From: Lachnospiraceae bacterium UBA3310
GTDB lineage: Bacteria; Bacillota; Clostridia; Lachnospirales; Lachnospiraceae
Assembly: GCA_002361355.1 (NCBI GenBank)
Contig: DESQ01000042.1
Location: 1 to 64,000 of the forward strand
Direction of reading: 5' to 3'
DNA: 64,000 nucleotides
A program made the position numbers and the translations under genes. A model generated the notes under the pieces. That model did no database searches. It was given only the letters and a program-made list of their open reading frames with translations, and had not been told where the DNA came from. This document shows, one piece after another, positions 1 through 8,106 of this stretch. Position 1 is the stretch's first letter. Every line of letters starts with the position of its first letter.

Positions 1-37
1 CCTGTTATATCCGCGGTTGATGTTTACTACTTCACGG

Positions 38-106
38 CTACATTCCAGGCAGCCGCTTCCACCATGAGCCGTGCCCGAACCATTCCCCTGTGTTTTGTTT
101 TACCAT
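38..106 (-). CDS. Tiny Trp-rich peptide ORF (22 aa), unknown
   Basis: A 22-codon ORF starts MVKQNTGEWF and ends WWKRLPGM. It is preceded by GGAGG seven bases before the ATG, which is as good a ribosome binding site as any in the window. It has three Trp and no Cys and no recognisable leader. The +1 frame after the GGGG run (residue 7) is also open and continues off the left edge with a GGSGCLEC stretch, so the ORF could be the 5' part of a longer gene broken by a one-base indel. I cannot assign a function; the neighbourhood to the left is not visible. Confidence 0.35.
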   Translation of the reverse strand: MVKQNTGEWFGHGSWWKRLPGM

Positions 107-381
107 ATATTTTCCTCCATTATACAGTGCTTTTAGGCTGAACACAAGGAGTTCCGGGGAAAATATGCTAATCCCACAGGAAAAACATATAAAGGCAGAT
201 ACCATCACGAAAATCCGTATTCAGTCTTGTGTTGATAAGTAAGGGATTGTTTCCGGTGAACCCGGAAAGAATCTTAGACAGATAATTTGTCGGTATTTGA
301 TTTATTATAGATTTAGTACAAGAATATCATGGACAGTGGAAGAGCGCAAGAAAAATATTTTGCAAAAGCGGCGGTGATCAC
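107..381. other. Intergenic region with a strong hairpin
   Basis: No convincing gene is seen. Bases 245-273 form an inverted repeat (GATT-g-TTTCCGG, loop TGAAC, CCGGAAA-g-AATC), roughly 11 paired bases with one mismatch. It has no T-run on either side, so it is a poor intrinsic terminator. On the minus strand TATAAT lies near 303-308 upstream of the tiny ORF but without a good -35, so the hairpin may sit in that ORF's leader. Confidence 0.4.
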
Positions 382-1254
382 TTAGTAGATCTCTGCCGCG
401 TCCGCAGGGAGATGTCTCACATGCGCCAGAAAAGAACGGGCGGCGGCGCACTCCTCCCGATTGTAAGTATAACTTAATTTCTCAGCCACATAGGCGGTTG
501 TACGCTCCATCAGGTCGCACATGACAAAGACCGCATTCCAGGCCTCTTTGGTATCGCCGCCAAAATAAGTGTCCAGATAGGCCTGATATTCTTCGGGACA
601 AAGCCACCGGCTGAGATATTTGGCGGACTTTCCCACGCTCACCGAAAAATCGGTGTCGATGCCGACTTTCCAGGTAAGCATTTTTTCCAATTGTTTGCGG
701 ACGACGCCGTTGGCCATGTCCTGCACATAGGGCATTTCCCCGCGCCACAGGCCTTTTGCCAGATTGTTGCTGCACCACCAGAACTCGTTGCTGCACGCCT
801 GAAACTCCGCTTCCGCAGGCTTTTTTACATGACGGTCGCTGTCTGTAGCCTCCGGGATTTCAGGCAGGATATTGCCTTTGTCGTATAATATTTTACAGAG
901 CTTGTCATCGAGGATATGTTCTTTCGCGTGGACGAGGCTTTCCACATGCAGATCGACACGATTGCCATCGGTAAACTGCATCAGCCACCCGTAACTGTTT
1001 TCTCTGTCGGCCTGACAGCCGGGAAATTCGTCCGGATATTGCATATAGAACACTTCGCCGAATTTGCGAAACCAGCTTTTATCTTCGATGAAAGGCAGGG
1101 TATCCGCCACCACATACACGATGTCGTAATCCTGAAAGATATCCTTCGGCGCGTTGGGGTTTGTCCTTGAACCGTTCATGTAAACGGCTAAAATCCGATC
1201 GTCAGCTTCGGCGATTTCTTCAAATAAGCGGTACATTTCTGCTTCGGTGCGCAT
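382..1254 (-). CDS. ANT(6)-like aminoglycoside/streptomycin adenylyltransferase family protein
   Basis: The 290-aa protein belongs to the AadE/ANT(6) family, which transfers AMP from ATP to the 6-hydroxyl of streptomycin. The N-terminal nucleotidyltransferase signature is visible as NGSRTN at residues ~27-32 followed by DYDIVY at ~42-47, with a further DLHVE acidic strand at ~100. The conserved family stretch NEFWWCSNNLAKGLWR and WKVGIDTDFSVSVGK follow. Length matches the family (about 285-300 aa). A GGAGGG site precedes the ATG. Chromosomal homologues are common in Clostridia and need not give resistance; substrate is inferred from family only. No mobile-element genes flank it. Confidence 0.85.
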   Translation of the reverse strand: MRTEAEMYRLFEEIAEADDRILAVYMNGSRTNPNAPKDIFQDYDIVYVVADTLPFIEDKSWFRKFGEVFYMQYPDEFPGCQADRENSYGWLMQFTDGNRVDLHVESLVHAKEHILDDKLCKILYDKGNILPEIPEATDSDRHVKKPAEAEFQACSNEFWWCSNNLAKGLWRGEMPYVQDMANGVVRKQLEKMLTWKVGIDTDFSVSVGKSAKYLSRWLCPEEYQAYLDTYFGGDTKEAWNAVFVMCDLMERTTAYVAEKLSYTYNREECAAARSFLAHVRHLPADAAEIY

Positions 1255-1341
1255 GCTTTCCCTCCAGGATTCAGGTGAAAACGTTATGGGTTCCTACCCT
1301 TATTAAATCGTTTTTAGGAGGAGAAAGCAAGGAAAATTTTT

Positions 1342-1737
1342 TTACCAGCTCTTTTCAAGCGTCGTATTCCAGTCAAGAAGGAAAGGATTGTCGGAGGAGG
1401 ATTTCAGGCTTTCGTAAATCTCGCGCCGTTCGTCACCGCTTTCTTCTGACGTAAACTGCGTCACAGTTTCGCTGTCCGTTTCGTTTTGGCTGCCCATTCC
1501 GCTCGAATTTAAAAGACCTATGACCATCAAAATGCCATAGATCACACCGACTACGCAGAGAAATACGCCGACTGCTTTAATCGCTTTTTTTGAAAAGGAA
1601 ACTGGAAAAATCTTCTGATATTTATCGTAGGGGGTAAGCAGCATGAATAATCCAAAACCAATAAATATAATCGGATAAATGGCATCGGCAATAATTGCAG
1701 TAATGCCTGAAAGAGCTGAAAAAAAGTCAGATGACAT
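1342..1737 (-). CDS. Small membrane protein, unknown function
   Basis: 131 aa. Two hydrophobic segments are visible (about residues 14-37 and 53-75), followed by a polar Ser/Thr/Glu-rich C-terminal tail that ends in DWNTTLEKSW. The ATG follows GGGAGG at good spacing. It lies on the same strand as, and just downstream of, the two-component pair, so it may be cotranscribed with or regulated by it; that link is only positional. I do not recognise the family. Confidence 0.6.
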   Translation of the reverse strand: MSSDFFSALSGITAIIADAIYPIIFIGFGLFMLLTPYDKYQKIFPVSFSKKAIKAVGVFLCVVGVIYGILMVIGLLNSSGMGSQNETDSETVTQFTSEESGDERREIYESLKSSSDNPFLLDWNTTLEKSW

Positions 1738-1802
1738 ATCGAGAACCTCCCATAAAATATTTTTATTTTTTGTCCTTTGTCATTTTACAGGGAAATTCGC
1801 GA

Positions 1803-1949
1803 TCAAATTTTCCGCCTGTCAAAAATACTCGTTTTGCTGTCAAAATTGTCTAAATTTAAAATCACAGTCAGAGAAAAGCAGCCGTTTTTGGTATCAATGA
1901 TCATATCGCCGGCGTAGTCTTTGGCAATCCGTCTGACAGATTCAGACAT
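1803..1949 (-). pseudogene. Remnant of a second GHKL histidine kinase (C-terminal end only)
   Basis: A 48-aa reading frame matches the last 34 residues of the kinase at 2691-3980: both contain S-x-RRIA-x2-Y-x-GD-x-II-x-T-x2-G-x-FSLTV-x-LN-x3-F, with 20 of 34 positions identical by eye. Nothing upstream of that block matches; the similarity begins exactly at the stop codon of the LytTR regulator. The fragment has its own ATG overlapping the regulator stop, with GGAGG eight bases before it (inside the regulator's last codons), so a short peptide could be made. It lacks the N, G1 and phosphoacceptor regions needed for kinase activity. Best explanation: a duplicated or second kinase gene lost by deletion. 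Confidence 0.75.
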
Positions 1950-2670
1950 TGATTTCACCTCCCAGCAGTCTGCCGTACTGCTCTCCGAAGCTGTTCTCCA
2001 TGTACTTGCTGACGGGCAGCTTCGTGCCGTCTGTCAGGGTCACTTCTGTCTTTGTCCGGGCCTTGATGCAGTGATAATTGACAAAATAGGATTTGTGGGT
2101 GCGCAGGAAAGGGATCTTTCCTGCAAGAAGCTGTTTTTCCACCTCGGAAAGTTTGCCGTTAAAACTTTCTGTTCCGCCGTCTCTGCGGTGTATCGAGATT
2201 TTTCTGCCATTGCTTTCAAAATACATGATATCCATGCAGGGAATCTTATATTCCGCGTTTTTATACCGGTAGATAAAGTAAAACCGCTGTTTGCAGATTC
2301 GCTGGTTTGCGCTCAAAAATATCTTTTCAAACCGTGCTGTTTCGATGGGTTTTTTCATAAAGGAAAAGACATCCAGACGAAAAAGCTCCATCATATATTT
2401 ATCATAGGCGGACACAAAGATAAGCAGTGCGTTTTCGTCCGTTTTTCGGATGGTTTCCGCTGTGGTGATGCCATCCCCGCTTTCCATCTGAATATCCAGA
2501 TAAATCAGGTCATACTGTTTCCCGGAAAGAATCTGCTGTTCCAACGCATGGCCGCTGTAGAAAACGTCCACGTCAATCGGTATACCTTCCCTTTTGGAAA
2601 TGTCCGAAAGGAGCGTCTCTATTTGATTGGTAATTGTATTTTCGTCGTCGCAGACCGCCACACTAATCAA
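1942..2670 (-). CDS. LytTR-family response regulator (AgrA-like)
   Basis: Receiver domain at the N-terminus (acidic CDDE near residue 7, phosphoacceptor in LIYLDIQM, Lys in SFMKKPIE) and a C-terminal LytTR DNA-binding domain (~residues 135-235, with YFESNGRKISIHR and FLRTHKSYFVN). I chose the TTG start at 2670 (ISVAVCDDE) because GGAGG lies eight bases upstream; this gives 242 aa. A longer TTG start at 2694 would overlap the kinase stop. It follows the GHKL kinase on the same strand and forms a two-component pair. No agrB/agrD autoinducer genes are seen next to it, so the signal is unknown. Confidence 0.9.
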   Translation of the reverse strand: MISVAVCDDENTITNQIETLLSDISKREGIPIDVDVFYSGHALEQQILSGKQYDLIYLDIQMESGDGITTAETIRKTDENALLIFVSAYDKYMMELFRLDVFSFMKKPIETARFEKIFLSANQRICKQRFYFIYRYKNAEYKIPCMDIMYFESNGRKISIHRRDGGTESFNGKLSEVEKQLLAGKIPFLRTHKSYFVNYHCIKARTKTEVTLTDGTKLPVSKYMENSFGEQYGRLLGGEINV

Positions 2671-2690
2671 AACTTTTTCCTCCGCAATTC

Positions 2691-3980
2691 TCAAAATTCG
2701 CTGAAATTTAAAACGACAGTCAGGGAAAACCAGCCGCCATCCGTTTCGATGATGACATCGCCGTCGTAGGCCCTGGCGATTCGCCTGATGGAGCGCAGGC
2801 CGTAACCATGCTGTTCCTTTCCGGGTTTCGTTGACAGGATTTCCCCGTTTCGGTTTCTTCTGATCATGTGCGCATAGGGATTTCTCATGACCATGATCCA
2901 GGCGTTCTTCTTAACGCTCATGGAAATTTCAATGACCTTTTCCGTGGAGACACATTCTTTGACCGCAGCGACAGCGTTATCCAGCGCGTTTCCGATCACA
3001 ACGCCAAGGTCGCGCTGCTCGATAGCCAGTTTTTCCGGCACGCTGATGTGCAGGCCGAAGGAAATGCCATACGTTCTGGCTGTCGCATATTTGGCGTTGA
3101 TGATGGCATCCACGGTGTCGTTTCCGCTGGTGGAGATGCTTTCCATGTTGTGATAGCCGTTTACTATTTTGTCAAGACTCCGAACGGTCTCCGCGCTGTT
3201 TCCCTGATTTATCCCGGCCCGCAGTGCAGTCAGTTCGTTGATCAGATTATGTTTTTCCTCATGAAAACTTTCCATCAGCTTTTTCTGTTCTTCCATATTT
3301 TGGGAAATCAGGGAAAGCTGCTCTGCATGGACGGCATTTTCCTTTGCGCGGAAAAAGAACCGGCTGATTTTGGTGTAAACATCAAAAGTGATCATATTAA
3401 ATAAAAGCAGGATACCCACGACGCCTGTCGATAACAGATAGTTATCCACGAGACGGTATTGCACAAACATAATATAAATACTGCCGACCGGGATCAACAG
3501 AAGCGCGAATAAAAACCGGCGCGGAACCTGTTCCATGTATTTTTTATCCCATAGTACGGAAACGACATAGGAGAAGGTCATCATAAGGATTGACGACGAG
3601 ACAGTTCCGATGACCTTCGTAGATTCCCAATCCAGTGGGAAAATATCGAGAAGGTAGTAAAGGGTCAGTTCTGTCAGAACCCACACGGCATACAATATCG
3701 CAAGCAGAAAATATTTTTCTGGCCCTGCCCCGGAGGATTCATATCCGTAAGTGACGATGAGCAGCGTGAGCAGCACATTGGCCAGGGCGAACAAAATCGA
3801 GGGCTTCTGAGGGAGGCACAGCATCAAAACCTGGGAAACACAGAGAAGAAACCAGGGGAAAAAGGCGAAGAAGGACAATCGTTTCCGCTCAAAAAAACTG
3901 CCAAAAAATCGGTTTAAAACCCATATATGTGCAGTAATGGAAACGGCAATAAAGAACAGTTGTTTCACAGATTCAGTCAT
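2691..3980 (-). CDS. GHKL-domain sensor histidine kinase (AgrC-like)
   Basis: 429 aa. The N-terminal ~200 residues carry about six hydrophobic membrane segments. A cytoplasmic part follows with the His-containing EEKHNLINELTAL box, the N box DLGVVIGNALDNAV and the G box HGYGLRSIRRIA, ending in FSLTVVLNFSEF. These mark the HPK10/AgrC-type class that pairs with LytTR regulators, as found directly downstream here. It is preceded by a short gap containing a CGCTTTC/GAAAGCG hairpin (4010-4026) after the transporter gene. Ligand is not predictable; classic AgrC senses a cyclic peptide, but no precursor is adjacent. Confidence 0.9.
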   Translation of the reverse strand: MTESVKQLFFIAVSITAHIWVLNRFFGSFFERKRLSFFAFFPWFLLCVSQVLMLCLPQKPSILFALANVLLTLLIVTYGYESSGAGPEKYFLLAILYAVWVLTELTLYYLLDIFPLDWESTKVIGTVSSSILMMTFSYVVSVLWDKKYMEQVPRRFLFALLLIPVGSIYIMFVQYRLVDNYLLSTGVVGILLLFNMITFDVYTKISRFFFRAKENAVHAEQLSLISQNMEEQKKLMESFHEEKHNLINELTALRAGINQGNSAETVRSLDKIVNGYHNMESISTSGNDTVDAIINAKYATARTYGISFGLHISVPEKLAIEQRDLGVVIGNALDNAVAAVKECVSTEKVIEISMSVKKNAWIMVMRNPYAHMIRRNRNGEILSTKPGKEQHGYGLRSIRRIARAYDGDVIIETDGGWFSLTVVLNFSEF

Positions 3981-4060
3981 AAGAAAAATCTTCCTTCGAT
4001 ACAGGTTGTCGCTTTCATGGAAAGCGTTCCGGGCTGGCTGTATACTTTATTATTTCTATT

Positions 4061-5455
4061 CTAAAAAATCCCTACCGACTGTACCAACAGCAAAAATAAC
4101 AGCAAGGGCGCTATCACGGTGATCATGGCCACATACAGGCGCCTGCGCTTAAACGGATACCCGCCCAGGGTCACCTCGTCGATCACGGTCCTGGGTTTTA
4201 CCACCCAGCCGATCAGGATACAGGTAAGGAGAGACACTAACGGCATCAGGCAGCTATTGCTGATGTAATCCATCAAATCCAGAATCTGTCCGGTCGTACC
4301 ATTGGGCAGTTTCAGTTCAAAGTAGAAAACATTATAGCCCAGACAGACAATTGAGCCGCCGATTATGCCATATGCCGTTACGATGGCGGAACTTTTCTTT
4401 CTGGAAAAATGAAATTTATCCACCAGACCGGAAACGATCGCCTCCATGATCGACACGGCAGAGGTTACAGCCGCGAAAGCAACCATAACAAAGAATAAAA
4501 CGCCGATGACCGCGCCCGCTTTTCCCATTGCCGCAAAAATTTTCGGAAGGGAAATAAAGATAAGACCGGGGCCGCTCGACATGCCTTCTGTTCCCATGAA
4601 GACATAGACCGCCGGGACAATCATCAGTCCGGCAAGCAGGGCAACTACCGTGTCAAAAAATTCGATCTGGACAATGGAAGGCATTAAATTGACATCCTTT
4701 TTCACGTAGGAACCGTAAGCGATCATAATGCCCATGGCAACGCTGATCGAGAAAAATAACTGTCCCAGCGCGTCCATGATTACCACGAAAAGCTGGCGCA
4801 GGGTGACGCCTTCAAAATTTGGAAGCAGGTAAATCCGCAATCCTTCCAGACCGGTTCTCTCGATACCGGAGGGATCGGTGTGTCGAATGGTCAGCGCATA
4901 AAACGAAACGCACAGAATCAGAATCAGAAGTAAGGGCATGATCAGTCTGCTTGCGCGTTCAATGCCTTTATCCACGCCGCCGAAAATGATGATCGCGGAC
5001 AGCGCTGCAAAGATCATCATAAAGACAATCGGAGAGAACCGTTCGGAAATAAATCCGGTAAAATAATCGTCCCCGGCAGCCGCCGTCACTTTTCCGGTCA
5101 GAGAAACAGCCAGATATTTTAACACCCAGCCGCCGATGGCGAGATAGTACGGTAATATTATAATCGGGACAAGGCTCGCTAAGATACCGAGCCCCTTCCA
5201 TTTCGGATGAATCACGCCGTATGCCGTGAGCGGACTCTGGGCCGTTTTGCGCCCGATCGCGATCTCCGTAGTGAGCAGGGTAAATCCGAATGTCAGAGCC
5301 AGAATAATATAGCAGAAAATAAACAACCCTCCGCCATCCTTTGCCGCCAGATAGGGGAATCTCCAGATATTCCCCAATCCAACCGCGCTGCCGGCGGCGG
5401 CCAGAACAAAACCGAGCTTTCCTGTAAAGTTTCCTCTTGTTTTACTTGTTTCCAT
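4061..5455 (-). CDS. Sodium-dependent transporter, NSS/SNF family
   Basis: Secondary transporter of the neurotransmitter:sodium symporter family, which uses the Na+ gradient to import amino acids or related amines. The family's first helix signature is clear: GSAVGLGNIWRFPYLAAKDG at ~residues 20-40, with the unwound GLGN sodium/substrate site. About eleven hydrophobic helices are seen, as in many bacterial NSS proteins, and length (464 aa) fits. The ATG at 5455 is preferred over an upstream TTG because AGGA sits seven bases before it. It is transcribed away from the SOS-type promoter of the radical SAM gene. Substrate unknown. Confidence 0.9.
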   Translation of the reverse strand: METSKTRGNFTGKLGFVLAAAGSAVGLGNIWRFPYLAAKDGGGLFIFCYIILALTFGFTLLTTEIAIGRKTAQSPLTAYGVIHPKWKGLGILASLVPIIILPYYLAIGGWVLKYLAVSLTGKVTAAAGDDYFTGFISERFSPIVFMMIFAALSAIIIFGGVDKGIERASRLIMPLLLILILCVSFYALTIRHTDPSGIERTGLEGLRIYLLPNFEGVTLRQLFVVIMDALGQLFFSISVAMGIMIAYGSYVKKDVNLMPSIVQIEFFDTVVALLAGLMIVPAVYVFMGTEGMSSGPGLIFISLPKIFAAMGKAGAVIGVLFFVMVAFAAVTSAVSIMEAIVSGLVDKFHFSRKKSSAIVTAYGIIGGSIVCLGYNVFYFELKLPNGTTGQILDLMDYISNSCLMPLVSLLTCILIGWVVKPRTVIDEVTLGGYPFKRRRLYVAMITVIAPLLLFLLLVQSVGIF

Positions 5456-5538
5456 AATCAAATCCTTTATCGTTGTATGTTATAGTACATGATTATACTG
5501 TAATCTTTCCATTTTCGCAATGCGTTCCGAAGAAAATA

Positions 5539-5550
5539 GAACAAATGTTC
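5539..5550. promoter_or_regulatory. Candidate LexA (SOS) box 1
   Basis: GAACAAATGTTC matches the Gram-positive LexA/DinR operator pattern GAAC-N4-GTTC exactly. It lies just upstream of the -35 of the radical SAM gene and in the divergent region shared with the NSS transporter. Confidence 0.7.
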
Positions 5551-5560
5551 CAAAAAAGTC

Positions 5561-5589
5561 TTGCAATCTTTTCTGTCCTGTGCTAAGAT
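5561..5589 (+). promoter_or_regulatory. Sigma-A promoter of the radical SAM repair operon
   Basis: TTGCAA, a 17-base spacer, then TAAGAT. It is flanked on both sides by LexA-type boxes (5539-5550 and 5603-5614), the arrangement expected for SOS repression. Confidence 0.75.
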
Positions 5590-5602
5590 ACTTACACATA
5601 CA

Positions 5603-5614
5603 GAACGTACGTTC
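5603..5614. promoter_or_regulatory. Candidate LexA (SOS) box 2
   Basis: GAACGTACGTTC is a perfect 12-bp palindrome matching GAAC-N4-GTTC. It starts 13 bases after the -10 element, over the expected transcription start, where bound LexA would block initiation. Confidence 0.8.
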
Positions 5615-5676
5615 TAAAACGTTTTTTTTATTTTGTGATAGAAGAAACGGATGTTGAAAAAGGGGATCGGGGGAAA

Positions 5677-7014
5677 ATGGAACTCAGGATAGCACCGCAG
5701 ATGTCGGTCATGGATAAACTGAAAATACTTGGCGCCGCGGCGAAATACGACGTGTCCTGCAGTTCCAGCGGTTCTTCCAGAAGAAACGACGGACAGGGCA
5801 TCGGCAATACCGTGGCGGCGGGACTCTGCCACAGCTTTGCGGCGGACGGCCGCTGTATTTCCCTGTTGAAGATTTTATTTACCAACGAGTGCATTTACGA
5901 CTGCCGTTACTGTGCCAACCGCTGTTCCAACGATGTGCCGAGAGCCGCCTTTACGCCGGATGAAGTGTGCGAGCTGACGATGGAATTTTACAGGCGTAAC
6001 TATATAGAAGGTCTGTTTTTGAGTTCAGGTATTCTTTACAGCCCCGATTACACGATGGAGCTGCTCTGTGAAACAGTGCACAAACTGCGAACCGTACACC
6101 GGTTTCAGGGATATATCCATGTGAAGGCGATTCCGGGAGCAGACCCGCGATTGATACAGCGTGCAGGTTATCTGGCGGATCGCATGAGCGTGAATCTGGA
6201 GATGGCTACGGCGGAGGGACTTCGGGCGATTGCGCCGAACAAGCACCGCAAAAACATTTTAAAACCCATGCGCCAGATTCAGAATGGCATCACGGAGAAC
6301 AAAAACGAGATTACCCTGTACAAACATGCGCCGCATTTCTGCGAGGCCGGACAGTCTACGCAGATGGTTATCGGCGCTCTGCCGGAGAGCGATTACCAGA
6401 TTATGTCTGTGGCGGAGAATCTCTATGATAAATTTTCCCTAAAGAGAGTTTATTATTCGGCGTTCGTGAATGTGAATGAAGACAAGGATCTGCCGACTCT
6501 TGCGGGAGGGCCGCCCCTTCTTCGGGAACACAGGCTGTATCAGGCGGACTGGCTTCTTCGTTTTTATGGATTTAAGGTTGACGAGCTTCTGACAGAAAAG
6601 CGGCCTAATTTCAATATAGCCATCGATCCGAAGGCGGACTGGGCGGTGCGGCATCTGGAAAAGTTTCCGGTGGAGATCAATCGTGCGGATTACCAGATGC
6701 TTCTGCGGATTCCGGGGGTGGGCGTCAAGAGCGCCGGACGGATCGTGGCGGCAAGGCGGTTTGGGAATCTGACGTTTGAAGATCTGAAGAAAATCGGTGT
6801 GGTTTTGAAGCGGGCGCTCTATTTTATCACCTGTAACGGAAAGATGATGTACCCGACCAAACTGGAGGAAAACTATATTGTGCAAAGCCTCACGTACCAG
6901 AACCAGATGGGCAGGGGAGAAAAGCTGCCGTTTCTGGCGGACGGCACGGGTTACAGGCAGTTGTCGCTGTTTGATATGGACGGATTCGACGACAAGCGGA
7001 CGATCGCCGGATGA
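5677..7014 (+). CDS. Putative DNA modification/repair radical SAM protein (TIGR03916 type)
   Basis: A radical S-adenosylmethionine enzyme of the family linked in Clostridia to a TIGR03915 partner and, often, uracil-DNA glycosylase. The 4Fe-4S motif is visible as ECIYDCRYCANRC (CX3CX2C) about 75 residues from the start. The C-terminal third contains a helix-hairpin-helix DNA-binding segment (LLRIPGVGVKSAGRIVAARR), as in DNA repair proteins. I prefer the ATG at 5677 (MELRIAPQMSVMDKL, 445 aa) because the family starts there; an in-frame GTG lies at 5635. It is followed 20 bases later by its partner gene. The two LexA boxes predict DNA-damage induction. The chemical reaction is not established. 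Confidence 0.88.
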   Translation: MELRIAPQMSVMDKLKILGAAAKYDVSCSSSGSSRRNDGQGIGNTVAAGLCHSFAADGRCISLLKILFTNECIYDCRYCANRCSNDVPRAAFTPDEVCELTMEFYRRNYIEGLFLSSGILYSPDYTMELLCETVHKLRTVHRFQGYIHVKAIPGADPRLIQRAGYLADRMSVNLEMATAEGLRAIAPNKHRKNILKPMRQIQNGITENKNEITLYKHAPHFCEAGQSTQMVIGALPESDYQIMSVAENLYDKFSLKRVYYSAFVNVNEDKDLPTLAGGPPLLREHRLYQADWLLRFYGFKVDELLTEKRPNFNIAIDPKADWAVRHLEKFPVEINRADYQMLLRIPGVGVKSAGRIVAARRFGNLTFEDLKKIGVVLKRALYFITCNGKMMYPTKLEENYIVQSLTYQNQMGRGEKLPFLADGTGYRQLSLFDMDGFDDKRTIAG

Positions 7015-7033
7015 TACCGGTTAAGGTGAAAAA

Positions 7034-7870
7034 ATGGCAAACGCCAGGAAAGAGGCATATATTATGGAAGAAAAATATCTCATCTGTGAGGATTCTCTGG
7101 AAGGTATTTTTACCGGGATTTATGAGGCGTATGCCCTGAGGGAGGGACATACGCATGTGCATATGCAGATTGGCGAGGAAGAAAATTTACGATTGTTTGC
7201 GACCTATCGGTATATTCCTCCGGATCCTGTCAAAACTGATAAGGTGGCGCAAACCCTTAAAAGGCGGTTGGGGGAGCACACGTATCACGCGCTTTGCCGG
7301 GCGGCGGCCTCCTGTTATCGTGATAAGGGAGAGGCGGTCTACAGGACGGTGGTGGATGCGCTCACGGCGGGCAGCGGCAGACGGGTGATGGAAAATCTGA
7401 AAAATCCCCATGTGGCCAGATGCTTTGAACTGGCGCGCTTCACGGCGAATGAGGCTCATTATGAAACAGAGTTTATCCGCTTTCAGGAGCTTGCGGCGGG
7501 CGATTCCGGAGAAAACCGTATCCTTTTTTCAAAAATTGGGCCGAAAAACAATGTTGTGCCATTTGTCATGCCGCATTTTGCGGACAGGCTGAGCATTGAA
7601 AATTTTATGGTCTACGATGAAAACAGGAAACTTTTCGGGGTACATCCGGCGAGAGAGGCGTGGTATCTGGTATCGGCCGGGGAGGATTTTAATCTGCAAG
7701 AGTTTCCGTTGTCGGAAAAAGAGGAGAAATATCAGGAGCTGTTTCGGGCTTTTCACCGGACAATCGGCATCAAAAGCCGGGAAAATAAGAAATTGCAGAG
7801 ACAAATGTGCGCGTACCGTTACCAAGATTATATGACGGAATTTGCGCAAGAAGGAAAAAATGAAGCGTAA
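7034..7870 (+). CDS. TIGR03915 family DNA-metabolism protein, partner of the radical SAM enzyme
   Basis: 278 aa. The N-terminal YLICEDSLEGIFTGIYEAY and the later FTANEAHYETEFIRFQEL, PHFADRLSIENFMVYDENR and HPAREAWYLV blocks are characteristic of the family annotated as a probable DNA metabolism protein; members are encoded beside TIGR03916 radical SAM proteins, and in some genomes are fused to a uracil-DNA glycosylase domain (absent here). AAGGTG precedes the first ATG; a second ATG at 7064 is an alternative and would start closer to the family's usual N-terminus. It is cotranscribed with the upstream gene and therefore likely in the same SOS regulon. Function is inferred from family and context only. 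Confidence 0.85.
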   Translation: MANARKEAYIMEEKYLICEDSLEGIFTGIYEAYALREGHTHVHMQIGEEENLRLFATYRYIPPDPVKTDKVAQTLKRRLGEHTYHALCRAAASCYRDKGEAVYRTVVDALTAGSGRRVMENLKNPHVARCFELARFTANEAHYETEFIRFQELAAGDSGENRILFSKIGPKNNVVPFVMPHFADRLSIENFMVYDENRKLFGVHPAREAWYLVSAGEDFNLQEFPLSEKEEKYQELFRAFHRTIGIKSRENKKLQRQMCAYRYQDYMTEFAQEGKNEA

Positions 7871-8001
7871 AAAGAATACGGGAGCAGAAGATAATAGTCA
7901 GAATACACAAAAAATTCTTTGATATTCAAAGTATTTATGTAAAGTTTCAAAAATAACCTAAAAAATGCTTAAATTTTTAGAATCCAGAGAAAAAATAACT
8001 C

Positions 8002-8029
8002 TTTACAAATGAAACGAAAGGTGTATAAT
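8002..8029 (+). promoter_or_regulatory. Sigma-A promoter of the HPr-like gene
   Basis: TTTACA, 16-base spacer, TATAAT. It lies ~80 bases upstream of the HPr-like start; the 7871-8001 stretch before it is AT-rich and holds no gene. Confidence 0.75.
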
Positions 8030-8106
8030 CAACTCAAATGAGGAGCTTGGAAACGTTTTCTATGTGTGCCTTTTGCATACATAAATGGAAAAGGAAGGTG
8101 AAAATT

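Noticed and set aside
382..1254. ANT(6)-like gene as a recently acquired resistance island
   Set aside because: No mobile-element genes or flanking repeats were found; base composition looks like its neighbours by eye.
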